A DNA stretch of 64,000 nt from NCBI GenBank assembly GCA_035493895.1, contig DATJHM010000126.1, positions 11,913-75,912 of the forward strand. Reading direction: 5' to 3'. The translations under genes were made by a program, and so were the position numbers. This stretch comes from DATJHM01 sp035493895 (lineage in GTDB: Bacteria; Chloroflexota; Ktedonobacteria; Ktedonobacterales; Ktedonobacteraceae). The notes under the pieces were generated by a model, which worked only from the letters and a program-made list of their open reading frames with translations, had not been told where the DNA came from and ran no database searches. Position 1 is the stretch's first letter, and each line of letters begins with the position of its first letter. Shown piece by piece: positions 1 through 8,739 of the stretch.

Positions 1-349
1 GATCGAGAACTCCCGAGGCAACCAGTGCGCTCCATTCTCCTACACTATGTCCTGCGGTAAAGGCCGGTCGGAGCGGTGCTGACCAGGAGTAGCTGTCGGC
101 AGAAAGGGCTTCTTGAAAGGCCGCGAGGGTGGCGAGGCTCACTGTTACGATCGCTGGCTGGGCATTAATGGTTTTTCGCAGGGTCTCTTCTGGTCCATTG
201 AAGCAGAGGTCACTTAATGCAAAACCAAGGGCCTCATCACTTGCCGCAAAGATGTGCCGGGCTGCTTTTGAACTGGCGTAAATATCCGCTCCCATGCCTA
301 CAGCCTGGCTACCTTGTCCTGGAAAAAGAAAGGCGACTTGTGTCGTCAT
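1..349 (-). CDS. fabD: Malonyl-CoA:ACP transacylase, N-terminal part
   Basis: Only the first 116 codons are in the window; the gene runs off the left edge. FabD transfers the malonyl group from malonyl-CoA to acyl carrier protein to feed fatty acid chain elongation in the cytoplasm. The translation opens MTTQVAFLFPGQGSQAVGMG, the FabD oxyanion-hole signature FPGQGSQ, and reaches the nucleophile motif GHSVGEWSAL near residues 99-108, where the serine carries the malonyl group. The start is the ATG at 347-349. It lies just downstream of rpmF, as fatty acid genes often do, but a terminator hairpin separates the two. Certain for the family; the C-terminal half is unseen. Confidence 0.95.
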   Translation of the reverse strand, partial: MTTQVAFLFPGQGSQAVGMGADIYASSKAARHIFAASDEALGFALSDLCFNGPEETLRKTINAQPAIVTVSLATLAAFQEALSADSYSWSAPLRPAFTAGHSVGEWSALVASGVLD

Positions 350-378
350 GTGGCTATTCACTTCTTACTGTTGATATG

Positions 379-424
379 AAAAAGGCGGCCTGTGAACAAG
401 ATATGTTTCACGTGCCGCCTTTTT
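379..424 (-). terminator. Rho-independent terminator after rpmF
   Basis: The arms AAAAAGGCGGC and GCCGCCTTTTT pair; read on the minus strand the hairpin ends in a T run just after rpmF, so fabD probably has its own promoter or depends on read-through. Confidence 0.8.
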
Positions 425-427
425 GTC

Positions 428-616
428 TTAATGTTTTTCTCTTGGCAGGAATATCTGACGACCACGATAGGTGCCGCAGTTGGGGCAGGCGTGGTGGGAC
501 AGACGTGGCTTTTTGCATTGTGGGCAGGCCACGAGTTGTGGTAAATTCAGGTGATGATGTGCGCGTCTCTCTCCCTGGCGGGCATGCGAGATACGCTGTT
601 TTGGTAGTGCTCCCAT
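428..616 (-). CDS. rpmF: 50S ribosomal protein L32
   Basis: Sixty-two residues, the usual L32 length. It begins MGALPKQRISHARQGERRAH, close to the family consensus MAVPKRRTSKSR, and carries a zinc ribbon CPQC...CPNC in the middle (about residues 31-47) followed by the basic tail YRGRQI. It is a component of the large ribosomal subunit. The ATG at 614-616 has a GAGGAG ribosome binding site about nine bases upstream. It sits 52 bases after the DUF177 gene, the conserved yceD-rpmF pair of most bacteria, and the two are probably cotranscribed from the promoter at 1313-1341. Confidence 0.95.
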   Translation of the reverse strand: MGALPKQRISHARQGERRAHHHLNLPQLVACPQCKKPRLSHHACPNCGTYRGRQIFLPREKH

Positions 617-668
617 TGTTTTTGTTCTCCTCTTTCACCAGCAGGGGCCCTGGATATCCTGGCCGACG

Positions 669-1220
669 CTACTCGTGAGTTTTGTGTATTGCCTGTTCTT
701 CGTGCTGGGCTAACAGCGTTTTGAGTATACTCATACGTGAATCAACCTCTGGCTCGCAGTTGCACGTGCCAAGATTGAGGTCTGTACCGCATTGCGCACA
801 GAGCCCTTTACAATCTTCTTTGCACAACGTCACCATTGGTATCGCGAGTAAAACCTGCTGACGAAGCGCTTCTGTTAAATCGATCTGATGGTGATCATCA
901 ATGGGGAAGACGTCGTCTTCTTTGATTGGTGGCAATGGCATTCCCGTGATCACGTCCAGCGTGGGCTGAAATCGCTCTTCTAACAAAACGCGCATTGGCT
1001 GCTCGAATACTTTCAGACAACGCGTACAGGTCAATTCAAAGGTGAGATCCACCCAACCATCTACCAATAAGCCCTGGTTGATGCGGCGCATGCGAACATG
1101 GCCTATGAGTGGGCCGACTACCTTGAGGTCTTCTTCGTCAAACTGGATTTCTTCGTCAATATCAGCTTCTAATGAGGTCCCTACTAAAGACTTCATGAGT
1201 TGCGCCACATTAAAGATCAT
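669..1220 (-). CDS. DUF177/YceD family protein, 23S rRNA accumulation
   Basis: A protein of 183 residues, normal for the YceD/DUF177 family, which in other bacteria and plastids is needed for accumulation of 23S rRNA and is nearly always encoded beside rpmF, as here. The central part carries the family motif with a Cys pair (ELTCTRCLKVFEQP, about residues 62-75), and the C-terminus has a second Cys set (CKEDCKGLCAQCGTDLN, about residues 133-149). Together these look like a metal-binding ribbon. Acidic N-terminal half. First gene after a consensus promoter; the start ATG has AGGA at a plausible distance. The family assignment is firm; the precise biochemical role is not known from sequence. 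Confidence 0.88.
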   Translation of the reverse strand: MIFNVAQLMKSLVGTSLEADIDEEIQFDEEDLKVVGPLIGHVRMRRINQGLLVDGWVDLTFELTCTRCLKVFEQPMRVLLEERFQPTLDVITGMPLPPIKEDDVFPIDDHHQIDLTEALRQQVLLAIPMVTLCKEDCKGLCAQCGTDLNLGTCNCEPEVDSRMSILKTLLAQHEEQAIHKTHE

Positions 1221-1312
1221 GGATTACTGTCCTTTCGCTCAGGAGTAATATTGTGCCTGTCAGGGAAAATAGCTGTTTACGCAAGGCACCCATTCTTTAC
1301 TGGCGCTTGCAC

Positions 1313-1341
1313 ATTATAGACAACACTTCTTCAGGTGTCAA
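1313..1341 (-). promoter_or_regulatory. Sigma-70-type promoter of the yceD-rpmF operon
   Basis: On the minus strand: TTGACA, a 17-base spacer, TATAAT, a perfect consensus match placed about 95 bases before the DUF177 start codon. It lies between the coiled-coil gene and the DUF177 gene. Confidence 0.85.
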
Positions 1342-1388
1342 GTAGGGTACGTGCTTTCTCTCTCTCTTTACCCCTTCACCTCCCGCTC

Positions 1389-2009
1389 TTAAAAGTTCGG
1401 CCCACCCATGGTGTCTGCCGCTAATGAGGCTCTGCGGGGCAATGGGGGCATGGTTGTGGGGGTATGTGGCAAGTCTTCTTCCGGGTAGTCTTCTTCCTCT
1501 ACTTGCTCAGCTGGAGAACTCTCTAAACTCTCCAACCCTTTTTCGATGCTCAAGACGGTGCGGCTAATCTCGTTCTCTACTGCCAGCAGGTGCTCACGCA
1601 GGTTCCTCAAGGTCTCGGTCGCATAGCCGTCTGCATCTACTTTCATTTGCTCGCTTTGCTCTTCTGCCTGGTAATGGATTTTCTGGGCCTGTTCTTGCGC
1701 ATGGCGAATGATCTCTTTCGAGCGCTCTTCGGCCATTCTTAGCAATCCTTCTCTATTCAGTGTGCGTTCTGCCTCTTCTTTCGCCCTTGCGGTAATATTC
1801 GCTGCATCTGCCTGCGCCTGCGCGAAGATCCGCTCTTTTTCCTGGATGATACGCCTCGCCTGCTTGATCTCATCGGGCACGGAGGTGCGCATCTGATCAA
1901 TGACGTTGAGGATATCACTTTCTTTGACGATAATCTGATTGACCAGGGGCATACGTCGGCTGCTGGCTATGAGATTCTCGAGGCGGTCTACTAAATAGAG
2001 TATATCCAT
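1389..2009 (-). CDS. Coiled-coil protein, function unknown
   Basis: A soluble protein of 206 residues with no signal peptide or membrane segment. Residues about 48-160 are an almost continuous heptad-rich, Ala/Glu/Arg-rich helix (IQEKERIFAQAQADAANITA), like ATP synthase b-subunits or DivIVA tails, and general searches would probably label it that way. The last 45 residues are acidic and then Pro-rich (EEEDYPEEDLPHTPTTMPP). The N-terminal 45 residues (MDILYLVDRLENLIASSRRM) look like a short globular cap. It follows coaD by 92 bases on the same strand and may be cotranscribed with it. Similar coiled-coil genes beside coaD occur in other Chloroflexota, but I cannot name a function. Confidence 0.75.
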   Translation of the reverse strand: MDILYLVDRLENLIASSRRMPLVNQIIVKESDILNVIDQMRTSVPDEIKQARRIIQEKERIFAQAQADAANITARAKEEAERTLNREGLLRMAEERSKEIIRHAQEQAQKIHYQAEEQSEQMKVDADGYATETLRNLREHLLAVENEISRTVLSIEKGLESLESSPAEQVEEEDYPEEDLPHTPTTMPPLPRRASLAADTMGGPNF

Positions 2010-2101
2010 GCGTATACATCCTTCCCGTGCCTGTACATTCTTTCCGTGCTGTTTTGTGCTGCCTGCTTAAGAACGCAACGGGATTGCAAACGGATACCTG
2101 G

Positions 2102-2617
2102 TTATTCTGATGTGGCTGCAAATTTCCGTTGGAGTGCACTCACCACGGCTGCGGGTAGCATATCGTCTACATTTCCACCCAGGCGGGCTATTTCTTTGGT
2201 CAATGATGAACTGATATACAGATGATCTTTATTGCTAAATAGACACACAGTTTCGATCTCAGGGGCCATCTGGGCGTTCATCAATCCCTGTTGCCGCTCG
2301 GCCTCAAAGTCGTTGCCTGTTCGCAACCCTTTGATGATGACGTCGGCTCCTCTGGCACGCAGATAATCAACGGTGAGCCCCCTGAAGCTGGCTACCTGGA
2401 CGTTTTTTAATCCTTCGTCGGCGATCACTTCCTGCCAGAGGGCCTCTCTCTCCTCTGTGGTAAAGAGCAGGTTCTTCGCAGGCGCGACAAAGATGGCGAT
2501 TACCAGGGTCTCGAAGAGCCTGGCTGCCCGCTTCGCTATGTCCAGGTGCCCATTGGTTGGGGGATCGAAACTCCCTGGATAGACCGCTAGTCGGCTTCTC
2601 TGTTCCTCTTTACTCAC
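2102..2617 (-). CDS. coaD: Phosphopantetheine adenylyltransferase
   Basis: Catalyses the fourth step of coenzyme A synthesis, ATP + 4'-phosphopantetheine to dephospho-CoA. The 171 residues match the family length (about 160). The nucleotidyltransferase motif YPGSFDPPTNGHLDI is at residues 13-27, with the HxGH-like TNGH, and the C-terminal family motif ISSSLTKEIARLGG is present. The start is a GTG at 2615-2617 with a GGGAG ribosome binding site. In many Gram-positive and Chloroflexota genomes the order is recG-rsmD-coaD; here recG is 2.7 kb away and rsmD is missing, so the cluster is broken by an MFS gene and a repeat region. Confidence 0.95.
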   Translation of the reverse strand: MSKEEQRSRLAVYPGSFDPPTNGHLDIAKRAARLFETLVIAIFVAPAKNLLFTTEEREALWQEVIADEGLKNVQVASFRGLTVDYLRARGADVIIKGLRTGNDFEAERQQGLMNAQMAPEIETVCLFSNKDHLYISSSLTKEIARLGGNVDDMLPAAVVSALQRKFAATSE

Positions 2618-2801
2618 GCAGCATCTCCCTCTATGCTCTGGCGGTTTGTTCTCTCTGTTTCTTTAACCGCTAGTGAGCCATCTTTCCCATTAAATCATAT
2701 CGCTCGCTTTTCGGCAATAGCTATTTTTAAGTATATCAGGTATCTTTGGCACCTTGCTCTCTCTCTTATGACTACGCCGTCCCTATTTCTTACTAACTCC
2801 T

Positions 2802-2846
2802 GCAAAGACGACCTCCCATGTAGCGCATGGAAGGTCGTCTGCTTTG
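2802..2846 (-). terminator. Hairpin terminator after the small membrane protein gene
   Basis: Arms AGACGACCT (2806-2814) and AGGTCGTCT (2832-2840), extended outward by AAAG/CTTT with a bulge. It sits 30 bases past the stop codon of the four-helix membrane protein and is followed on the minus strand by a T-rich stretch. Confidence 0.6.
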
Positions 2847-2876
2847 TATTTTGCTCGTTTTGGACGAAAATTTTCG

Positions 2877-3257
2877 TTACACTTGCATGGTTGCTGCTGC
2901 GCTCTGACGCTTGTAACGCCCTCCAATGGCTTCTCCAAGACCAATTGCGGCCAGTCCCACGAGCAGGTGGACTATCTGGATGATCCAGTGAATGGAATCA
3001 GATGGCAAAATAGTTTTTTGTGTCATTCCCAGGGCGAGGACGATCAGTCCCCAGATAATTGCGATGATGCCAAGGGGGACGCCTCCTTTCACGGTGAAAG
3101 CCATCCCTCCCAGTACCCACAATGAGAGAACGACGATAATTCCCAGAATCATGTGGATTCCAACGACGGTGTCGATGCCAAACCAGGTTAATAAACCGAG
3201 AATAAGGGCGAGGATTGCTGCGACACGTAATACCCATTGGGTATATCTTATGACCAT
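2877..3257 (-). CDS. Small four-helix membrane protein, function unknown
   Basis: A protein of 126 residues made almost entirely of four hydrophobic helices (about residues 8-27, 31-51, 61-79 and 87-108), with a short basic tail. Motifs such as TWFGIDTVVGIHMILGIIVV and a histidine in helix two are seen, but no catalytic or binding signature that I recognise. The ATG at 3255-3257 has a good AAGGAG ribosome binding site. It follows the MFS exporter with a 49-base gap and may be transcribed with it. Hypothetical. Confidence 0.75.
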   Translation of the reverse strand: MVIRYTQWVLRVAAILALILGLLTWFGIDTVVGIHMILGIIVVLSLWVLGGMAFTVKGGVPLGIIAIIWGLIVLALGMTQKTILPSDSIHWIIQIVHLLVGLAAIGLGEAIGGRYKRQSAAATMQV

Positions 3258-3306
3258 GTACGAGACTCCTTATGATGAACTATATGTACTCAACAGGCGT
3301 GAAGCC

Positions 3307-4560
3307 TTAATGACGCTTCCCAGCACTGCCTGATGTTTCTGCTACGACAGCCTCTTGTGTTTCTATTGTGGATGCTGGTCTGTGGATTGCAGAGAGCACC
3401 GGTAACACGGCAATTACCGCAAGCACCACCAGTATACCACCGGCAATAAAAGGGCTACCCGGCTTTAATGCCTGGTAGATAACTCCTGCGAGCAGTGGCC
3501 CGAGGATGCGCCCCAGACCTCCCACTCCTTGCGCCAGCCCTAACGTTTCTCCCAGTGCCTCCTGAGAGCTGGCAAATGAGAGCAGAGTTGAAATGGTCGG
3601 GGTAACAGCGCCTTCACCGATACTGATCAGGGCCAGTGTCAGCAAAACTAGCCATAGGTTCTGGCTAAATGCCAGCAAGACGAGGCCCGCTGCCAGAACG
3701 ATGAGACCTCCCACCATAACACGCCGCTCGGTAAAGCTTTTGACGAGCGTACGGACAAGGCCACCCTGCATGATGACGATGACCACGCCGACGTAGGTGA
3801 AGATATATCCTATCTGGGGTGCTCCCCAGCTAAAATAGTGTTGGCCGAACAGGGGGAAGATATTTTCCATCCCCGTGAATGCAATGGTGAAGAGCAAGTT
3901 GACCAGTATAAGGTTCAGAATAGCTCGATGGCTTTTGGCTGATCTCCACCCTGTGAAGAAGGTGGTGAAGCCTCTTTGGGGATAGGTGTTTCCACTCGCC
4001 TGTCTTGTGCGCGTCTCTGGCAAGAGAATGAGGACCAGGAGGGCGTTGATCAAGGCCACAACTGCCGCGATCCAGAAGGGGAGCGTTGTGCCCAGTGGCG
4101 AAAGTGCGCCACTCAATGCTGGCCCGATGACAAAGCCGAGTCCAATCGCCGCCCCGATCATACCCATGCCGTGCGCTCTCTTCTCAGGCGTCGTAATGTC
4201 TGCGATGACCGCCTGCGCCGAGCCAATGTTTGAGGCCCCCAATCCCCCGATGAAACGGGCAAGCAGCAATATCGGAAATGTCCCGGCCACGGCTGAGAGT
4301 ACCAGTGAGACTACTTCGATGAGCAGTGAGCCAAAAATGACCGATTTGCGTCCATAGCGATCTGAGAGTGCTCCGAAGAGAGGAGTGAAGATAAATTGGG
4401 CCAGCGCATATGCGGCCGATACCATTGTTATACCTACAACACTTGCCCCCAGATGTTCCGCCCAGAAAGGGAGTAACGGTATGATTAAGCCAAAGCCTGT
4501 AAAATCTATGAGAATGGTGAGTGCCATTAATAATAGCGTTGATCGATTTTTTTTCTCCAT
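3307..4560 (-). CDS. MFS drug/solute exporter, DHA1 (TetA-like) group
   Basis: A major facilitator transporter of 417 residues with twelve predicted helices. The DHA1 motif A is clear between helices two and three (GALSDRYGRKSVI, about residues 65-77), and the helix-one sequence DFTGFGLIIPLLPFWAE is typical of TetA/multidrug exporters that couple efflux to proton entry. The open frame extends 22 codons further upstream, but I place the start at the ATG at 4558-4560: a promoter (TTGACA, 18 bases, TACGAT) ends seven bases before it, and no ribosome binding site precedes either candidate. The transcript may therefore be leaderless. The substrate cannot be told from sequence. Confidence 0.88.
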   Translation of the reverse strand: MEKKNRSTLLLMALTILIDFTGFGLIIPLLPFWAEHLGASVVGITMVSAAYALAQFIFTPLFGALSDRYGRKSVIFGSLLIEVVSLVLSAVAGTFPILLLARFIGGLGASNIGSAQAVIADITTPEKRAHGMGMIGAAIGLGFVIGPALSGALSPLGTTLPFWIAAVVALINALLVLILLPETRTRQASGNTYPQRGFTTFFTGWRSAKSHRAILNLILVNLLFTIAFTGMENIFPLFGQHYFSWGAPQIGYIFTYVGVVIVIMQGGLVRTLVKSFTERRVMVGGLIVLAAGLVLLAFSQNLWLVLLTLALISIGEGAVTPTISTLLSFASSQEALGETLGLAQGVGGLGRILGPLLAGVIYQALKPGSPFIAGGILVVLAVIAVLPVLSAIHRPASTIETQEAVVAETSGSAGKRH

Positions 4561-4566
4561 GTGTTT

Positions 4567-4596
4567 ATCGTAGAAATTTTTGCGTGCTCTTGTCAA
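4567..4596 (-). promoter_or_regulatory. Promoter of the MFS gene, possibly leaderless
   Basis: Minus strand TTGACA (4591-4596), 18-base spacer, TACGAT (4567-4572). The expected transcription start falls at or next to the A of the ATG at 4560. Confidence 0.6.
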
Positions 4597-4626
4597 GAGG
4601 AAGAGAAAGAGCCGTTCTCTTTTCAC

Positions 4627-5301
4627 GACTAAATTTATCGGTCATCCTTGCGGGAACGGCTTATCTGTGCCCATAGACATGAAGATCAGCTAAACGATCT
4701 GTGCGTGTTATATAGATGATTTATCATTGACGCTAACAAAACGTTTGCCAGGCCACTTTTTTGCGACACGTGACAAGAAAATCTTTAAAAAAGCTACACA
4801 TCCTACACGAATGTGGATGCGATGGGGATCTCAGGCCTACACCAGCGCTATACATCCTACATCGTTCCATTTGCGATACGTGACAAGAAAATCTTTAAAA
4901 AAGCTACATATCCTACACGAATGTGGATACGATGGGGATCTTCCCCCTACATCAATGTCACGTAGATAAGGGGAAGCCATACAGGAATCTCCCAAATGCT
5001 ACACATCCTACATATCCTACACTCACGCGCTACCACGTTTTTTCTAAAAAAGCTACATATCCTACATATCCTACACCATGCCGATTGCCGCGAGATCTTC
5101 TCCTGACACGCTCCCCTACACCAGAGCTGCACGTGTCCCCATGTCGATGTTGCACTGTCCCTCTCTCAGGCGACATCGTGGGTGTGAGTGCCGGGCGGAA
5201 GGGAGTGTTTGCTCCTCCTAATAGATATATTCGGCGCATGGTGAGATTTCTGAAGAGTCTCTGCGAGATTCTTTTTATTTCCGTGACATTGGAGGCAAAA
5301 G
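4627..5301. repeat. Repeat-rich gap with near-identical direct repeats and CTACATATCC motifs
   Basis: No credible gene. Two copies of a 71-base unit lie at 4761-4831 and 4871-4941 (period 110) and differ at only a few positions; each runs from TTGCGAYACGTGACAAGAAA through AAAAAAGCTACAYATCCTAC to GATGGGGATCT. A third, shortened copy of the AAAAAAGCTACATATCC part is at about 5044-5077, where the 10-mer TACATATCCT is itself duplicated. Further TCCTACA heptamers are scattered at 4853-5075, mostly on one strand. The regular spacing of a CRISPR array is absent. The open frames in this stretch follow the repeats and have no codon character. Confidence 0.8.
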
Positions 5302-8121
5302 TTAATGTCCGACAAAATTTTGCCAGAATAGATGCATCCGCTCACGTAATGCACTGTGCTCTGTTTTGCGCAGATAGGGATCGCTGTCCCAGAGTTTTTC
5401 GGCCAGCGAGTGCGCCAGATTGATGAGCTGTATATCGCTAAGATCTGCAATGCGCAGCTCGGGGGTGCCACTCTGACGTACGCCAAAAAAGTCGCCAGGA
5501 CCACGCAGTCGCAGATCTTCCTGTGCCAGCAAGAAGCCATCATCCGTGTCCTGAAAGACGCCGAGCCGCTCCTGCGCCTGGACACTGGCATCTGCACTCA
5601 GGACATAACAAAACGATTGGTGTTTGCCACGTCCCACACGTCCACGAAACTGGTGGAGCTGCGAAAGGCCAAAGCGGTCCGCATCTTCTATGACCATGAC
5701 GGTTGCGTTAGGGATGTCGATACCAACCTCGATCACAGAGGTTGCCACCAGCACATCCAGTTCTTGATCGCGAAAGCGATGCATCACCTGGTCTTTTTCC
5801 GCTGGTTTCATGGCTCCATGCAACAGACCGAGGCGCAGATTGGGGAAGACTTCGCGTTGCAGTCGCTCATATTCGCTGGTAGCAGCTTTGGCCGTGAGCG
5901 TTTCAGATTCTTCAATGAGCGGACAGATGATAAATGCCTGCCGCCCTTCTGCAACCTGATGAATGATGGTATTGTAGGATTCTGCGCGTCGTGCTCCGGT
6001 GCGCCAGCGTGTGATGATTTTCTGTCGCCCTGGAGGTAACTGGTCAATGACCGAGACATCCAGATCTCCATAAAGGGTCAGGGCGAGCGTACGTGGAATA
6101 GGGGTGGCAGTCATTACGAGCATATGCGGATGATAGCCTTTCTGGCGCAAGACATCGCGTTGCTCTACGCCGAAGCGATGCTGCTCGTCGATAATCACCA
6201 GACCGAGCCGTTGGAATACCACATCGTCCTGTATCAGCGCGTGGGTGCCAATGGCGACGGTTGCCTCGCCTCGTTCCAATGCCTGTCGTACCTGTACCCG
6301 TTCGCGCTGACGCATACTGCCGGTGAGCAACACCGTACGCATGCCGAACGGCTCCAGCATTTTGCCGATACTTTTTGCATGCTGTTCTGCCAGTAGCTCT
6401 GTCGGAGCCATGATTGCTCCCTGTTGCCCGTTCAACGCGCACGCGAAGAGGGCCGCCGCCGCGACTGCCGTTTTACCAGCGCCAACATCTCCCTGCAACA
6501 GGCGACACATTGGCTGAAGTCTCGCCAGATCAGTGAAAATTTCCTGAAGCACGCGGTTCTGGGCATCTGTAAAGGTGAAGGGCAAGGTCGCTTCAAAAGG
6601 CTTGTCGCTGGCCTGTATAGACCAGAGTGTGGCCCCTGGTAGTTCTGAGAGAGGGGCACTGACAGGAATTTCGTCTGTGGACGCTTCCTCTTGTTCGGGA
6701 TATATAAAAACTTTGCTGGGGTCGATATGAAAAGCGGTCCCCTCGGGGGCTTCGCGCTGCCAGCGGCTGCGTCTCTCCTGCATGCCAAGCTGGATGAGGA
6801 AGAGTTCGTCGAAGGCCAGCCGCCTTCTGGCTGCCTGCAATATATCCTCGTTCTCTGGATAGTGGATCTGCGAGATGGCCTCTGGTAGTGGCATGAGCAG
6901 TCCTGCTGAACGGATCGGTTGTGGAAGATGTTCGGGTATCATCTGTGCGTATCGATCAACGACCCATTTGGTAAAGCGACGCAAGGCTTTGGCGTTCAGC
7001 CCTTCGGTCAGTGGATAGGTTGGCACGAGTCGGCCTGTGTTGAGCAGATCACCCTGTTCGGGAAATTCGTGGCTGCGCACCGAAAATTCGACTTTATTGC
7101 CAAAGCGCTGTTTGACTCCGGTAACGACGAGATAATCCCCTTTGGCCGTGGTCAGTTGTTTGAGCAGGTAGGGCTGATTAAACCAGGAGACGGTCAATTT
7201 GCCGGTATCATCCGAAATTGTGGCGGTCGTAATCGAGCGTCCACCACTGGTCCGCCGCGATTGTGCCTCCCAGATCAAGCCCATCGTGGTGACCATCTCG
7301 CCAAAGGGAATGTTGCCTATCTTCTCCAACTTGCTATAATCTCGATGCTCACGCGGAAAATAGAAGAGTAAGTCCTGAACGGTATGCAGTCCGAGATGAT
7401 GGAGTTTGGCGGCGACTGAGGGACCAACGCCCGGAATGGCGGTAATATCGGCTCTGAGCAGGGTCAGGGCTGTGTGTCCATGGGTCATGCCCGCTTCCAA
7501 TCTGATCGGATTCTTTTGCTCAGACAATGGCGCTGGCGATGCTGCTTCAGCCTTTGCGGGAACACCTTCTTTGGGCTCTATCTTCTCTTTCGGCGTCGCT
7601 GACCGCGTTTTGCCATTCACGGTTGTGCCCGCAGAGACGGCTGATCTTGCGCTCGTTTTCTGGTCCCTTATACCCGTACCTGTTCCCTGTGCTCCTGATT
7701 GCTGTATATCGTCTATAGCAACGCTACTCGGCGTATGTTGCCCATCTGTGCTCATGGAGAGGTCGTTGAGGATAGCAAGAGCCGCGCGCAGGCTATGCAT
7801 GCGCTGCAACGGGTCTTGCTGGCGATACCCTTGCAGGTGCTCACTGAAGTGGATGAGCGGCGTAGGATCGAGTCCCGCCTGCTTCCACGCATTGCTCGTC
7901 TCCTCAGACCAGATGGCAACAAACGTTTCCAGGCCCCCTGGTTTGATGGCCTGGTCCTGGTGATTGGTGCGCTGTTCGTGTTGTAATACTTTTTTTGCAC
8001 GCTCAATGTACCTCATGAGCGCATTCTGATTTTGCTGTAACATGCTACTACTACGGGCTACTCTTCTCTTAAACGACGGTGTGGGGCCTGCATTCTCTTT
8101 CTTCGTAATCTGCCCTATCAT
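5302..8121 (-). CDS. recG: ATP-dependent DNA helicase RecG
   Basis: RecG reverses stalled replication forks and branch-migrates Holliday junctions. The wedge/OB domain starts near residue 214 (LLRADITAIPGVGPSVAAKL). Helicase motifs are intact: Walker A GDVGAGKT (residues 544-551), DEQH (645-648), TATPIPRTLA (671-680) and the late GRVGRGKHQSFCYVLS. At 939 residues it is much longer than the usual 690-820: an N-terminal extension of about 210 residues holds a helical part (to 120) and a Ser/Thr/Ala-rich linker (130-205). The ATG at 8119-8121 has no clear ribosome binding site; the ATG at 8038-8040 (residue 27) is an alternative. The extension's role is unknown. Confidence 0.95.
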   Translation of the reverse strand: MIGQITKKENAGPTPSFKRRVARSSSMLQQNQNALMRYIERAKKVLQHEQRTNHQDQAIKPGGLETFVAIWSEETSNAWKQAGLDPTPLIHFSEHLQGYRQQDPLQRMHSLRAALAILNDLSMSTDGQHTPSSVAIDDIQQSGAQGTGTGIRDQKTSARSAVSAGTTVNGKTRSATPKEKIEPKEGVPAKAEAASPAPLSEQKNPIRLEAGMTHGHTALTLLRADITAIPGVGPSVAAKLHHLGLHTVQDLLFYFPREHRDYSKLEKIGNIPFGEMVTTMGLIWEAQSRRTSGGRSITTATISDDTGKLTVSWFNQPYLLKQLTTAKGDYLVVTGVKQRFGNKVEFSVRSHEFPEQGDLLNTGRLVPTYPLTEGLNAKALRRFTKWVVDRYAQMIPEHLPQPIRSAGLLMPLPEAISQIHYPENEDILQAARRRLAFDELFLIQLGMQERRSRWQREAPEGTAFHIDPSKVFIYPEQEEASTDEIPVSAPLSELPGATLWSIQASDKPFEATLPFTFTDAQNRVLQEIFTDLARLQPMCRLLQGDVGAGKTAVAAAALFACALNGQQGAIMAPTELLAEQHAKSIGKMLEPFGMRTVLLTGSMRQRERVQVRQALERGEATVAIGTHALIQDDVVFQRLGLVIIDEQHRFGVEQRDVLRQKGYHPHMLVMTATPIPRTLALTLYGDLDVSVIDQLPPGRQKIITRWRTGARRAESYNTIIHQVAEGRQAFIICPLIEESETLTAKAATSEYERLQREVFPNLRLGLLHGAMKPAEKDQVMHRFRDQELDVLVATSVIEVGIDIPNATVMVIEDADRFGLSQLHQFRGRVGRGKHQSFCYVLSADASVQAQERLGVFQDTDDGFLLAQEDLRLRGPGDFFGVRQSGTPELRIADLSDIQLINLAHSLAEKLWDSDPYLRKTEHSALRERMHLFWQNFVGH

Positions 8122-8175
8122 AGTGCGTCACTCGAACAAATGTCAATATTATTTTTATCGATTTTTGTTCTCTCT

Positions 8176-8727
8176 TTATGATTTAGGCACAATGGGGAGC
8201 TGGAAAAATCTGGCACTGATGCGGGCGCGCTCACTGTCATCAAGTAGCGCGAGACCAGATATGCGATTTCCCGAAATGACGAGGTCACTGACGACACGAA
8301 ATCCCGCTTTACGAATACCACGAGCCGAGGCTGTATTGCCCGGCACGTAGCCAATCCAGAAGCGATCGATGAGCTGTTCCTGGCAGACGATTGCTTGTAG
8401 AAGACGAGGATAGATGCCCTGACCGCGCCATTGGGGGAGCGTGAGAAAATCCCAGAGATAGACGTTGCGCTGCGAAACCGAGAAGGAAAACTGAAGCTCT
8501 GTAATTCCACCTTCCCTGGTCGCGACCCAGCCATAGGCCACAGGGGTTTGCTCGACAAATGCGATATAGGGTTGATTGCCTTCACGCATGCGCCTGTTTA
8601 TTGCTTGCCTGGTGAGATGCGTGGCGTGTGCAATCAATGCTGTGTCCGTCGTAATATGGGCAGAAAATGCTGGTAGTGGCGGGAGAGCAGGTAAGGGATC
8701 TCCGCGCCACCAGGTTCCAAAGGGCAT
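8176..8727 (-). CDS. GNAT-family N-acetyltransferase
   Basis: A protein of 183 residues with the acetyl-CoA-binding motif A of the GNAT fold: LWDFLTLPQWRGQGIYPRLL (about residues 91-110), in which RGQGIY is the pyrophosphate loop. Downstream, GNTASARGIRKAGFRVVSDL matches the C-terminal helix and strand of the fold. The family acetylates amines on small molecules or protein N-termini; the substrate here is unknown. The ATG at 8725-8727 has GGGAGGT about ten bases upstream, and that ribosome binding site is the end of the dispersed repeat at 8740-8846. Transcribed in the same direction as recG, 54 bases before it. Confidence 0.88.
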   Translation of the reverse strand: MPFGTWWRGDPLPALPPLPAFSAHITTDTALIAHATHLTRQAINRRMREGNQPYIAFVEQTPVAYGWVATREGGITELQFSFSVSQRNVYLWDFLTLPQWRGQGIYPRLLQAIVCQEQLIDRFWIGYVPGNTASARGIRKAGFRVVSDLVISGNRISGLALLDDSERARISARFFQLPIVPKS

Positions 8728-8739
8728 AAAACGTGTTAC

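Noticed and set aside
217..678. 153-codon plus-strand frame over fabD and rpmF
   Set aside because: It runs through a terminator hairpin and is antisense to two certain genes.
4761..5077. Possible CRISPR array
   Set aside because: Only two full repeats of 71 bases with a 39-base gap, spacers not uniform, no cas genes.
8118..8585. 155-codon minus-strand frame overlapping the GNAT gene
   Set aside because: Out of frame with the clear acetyltransferase motifs at 8176-8727.
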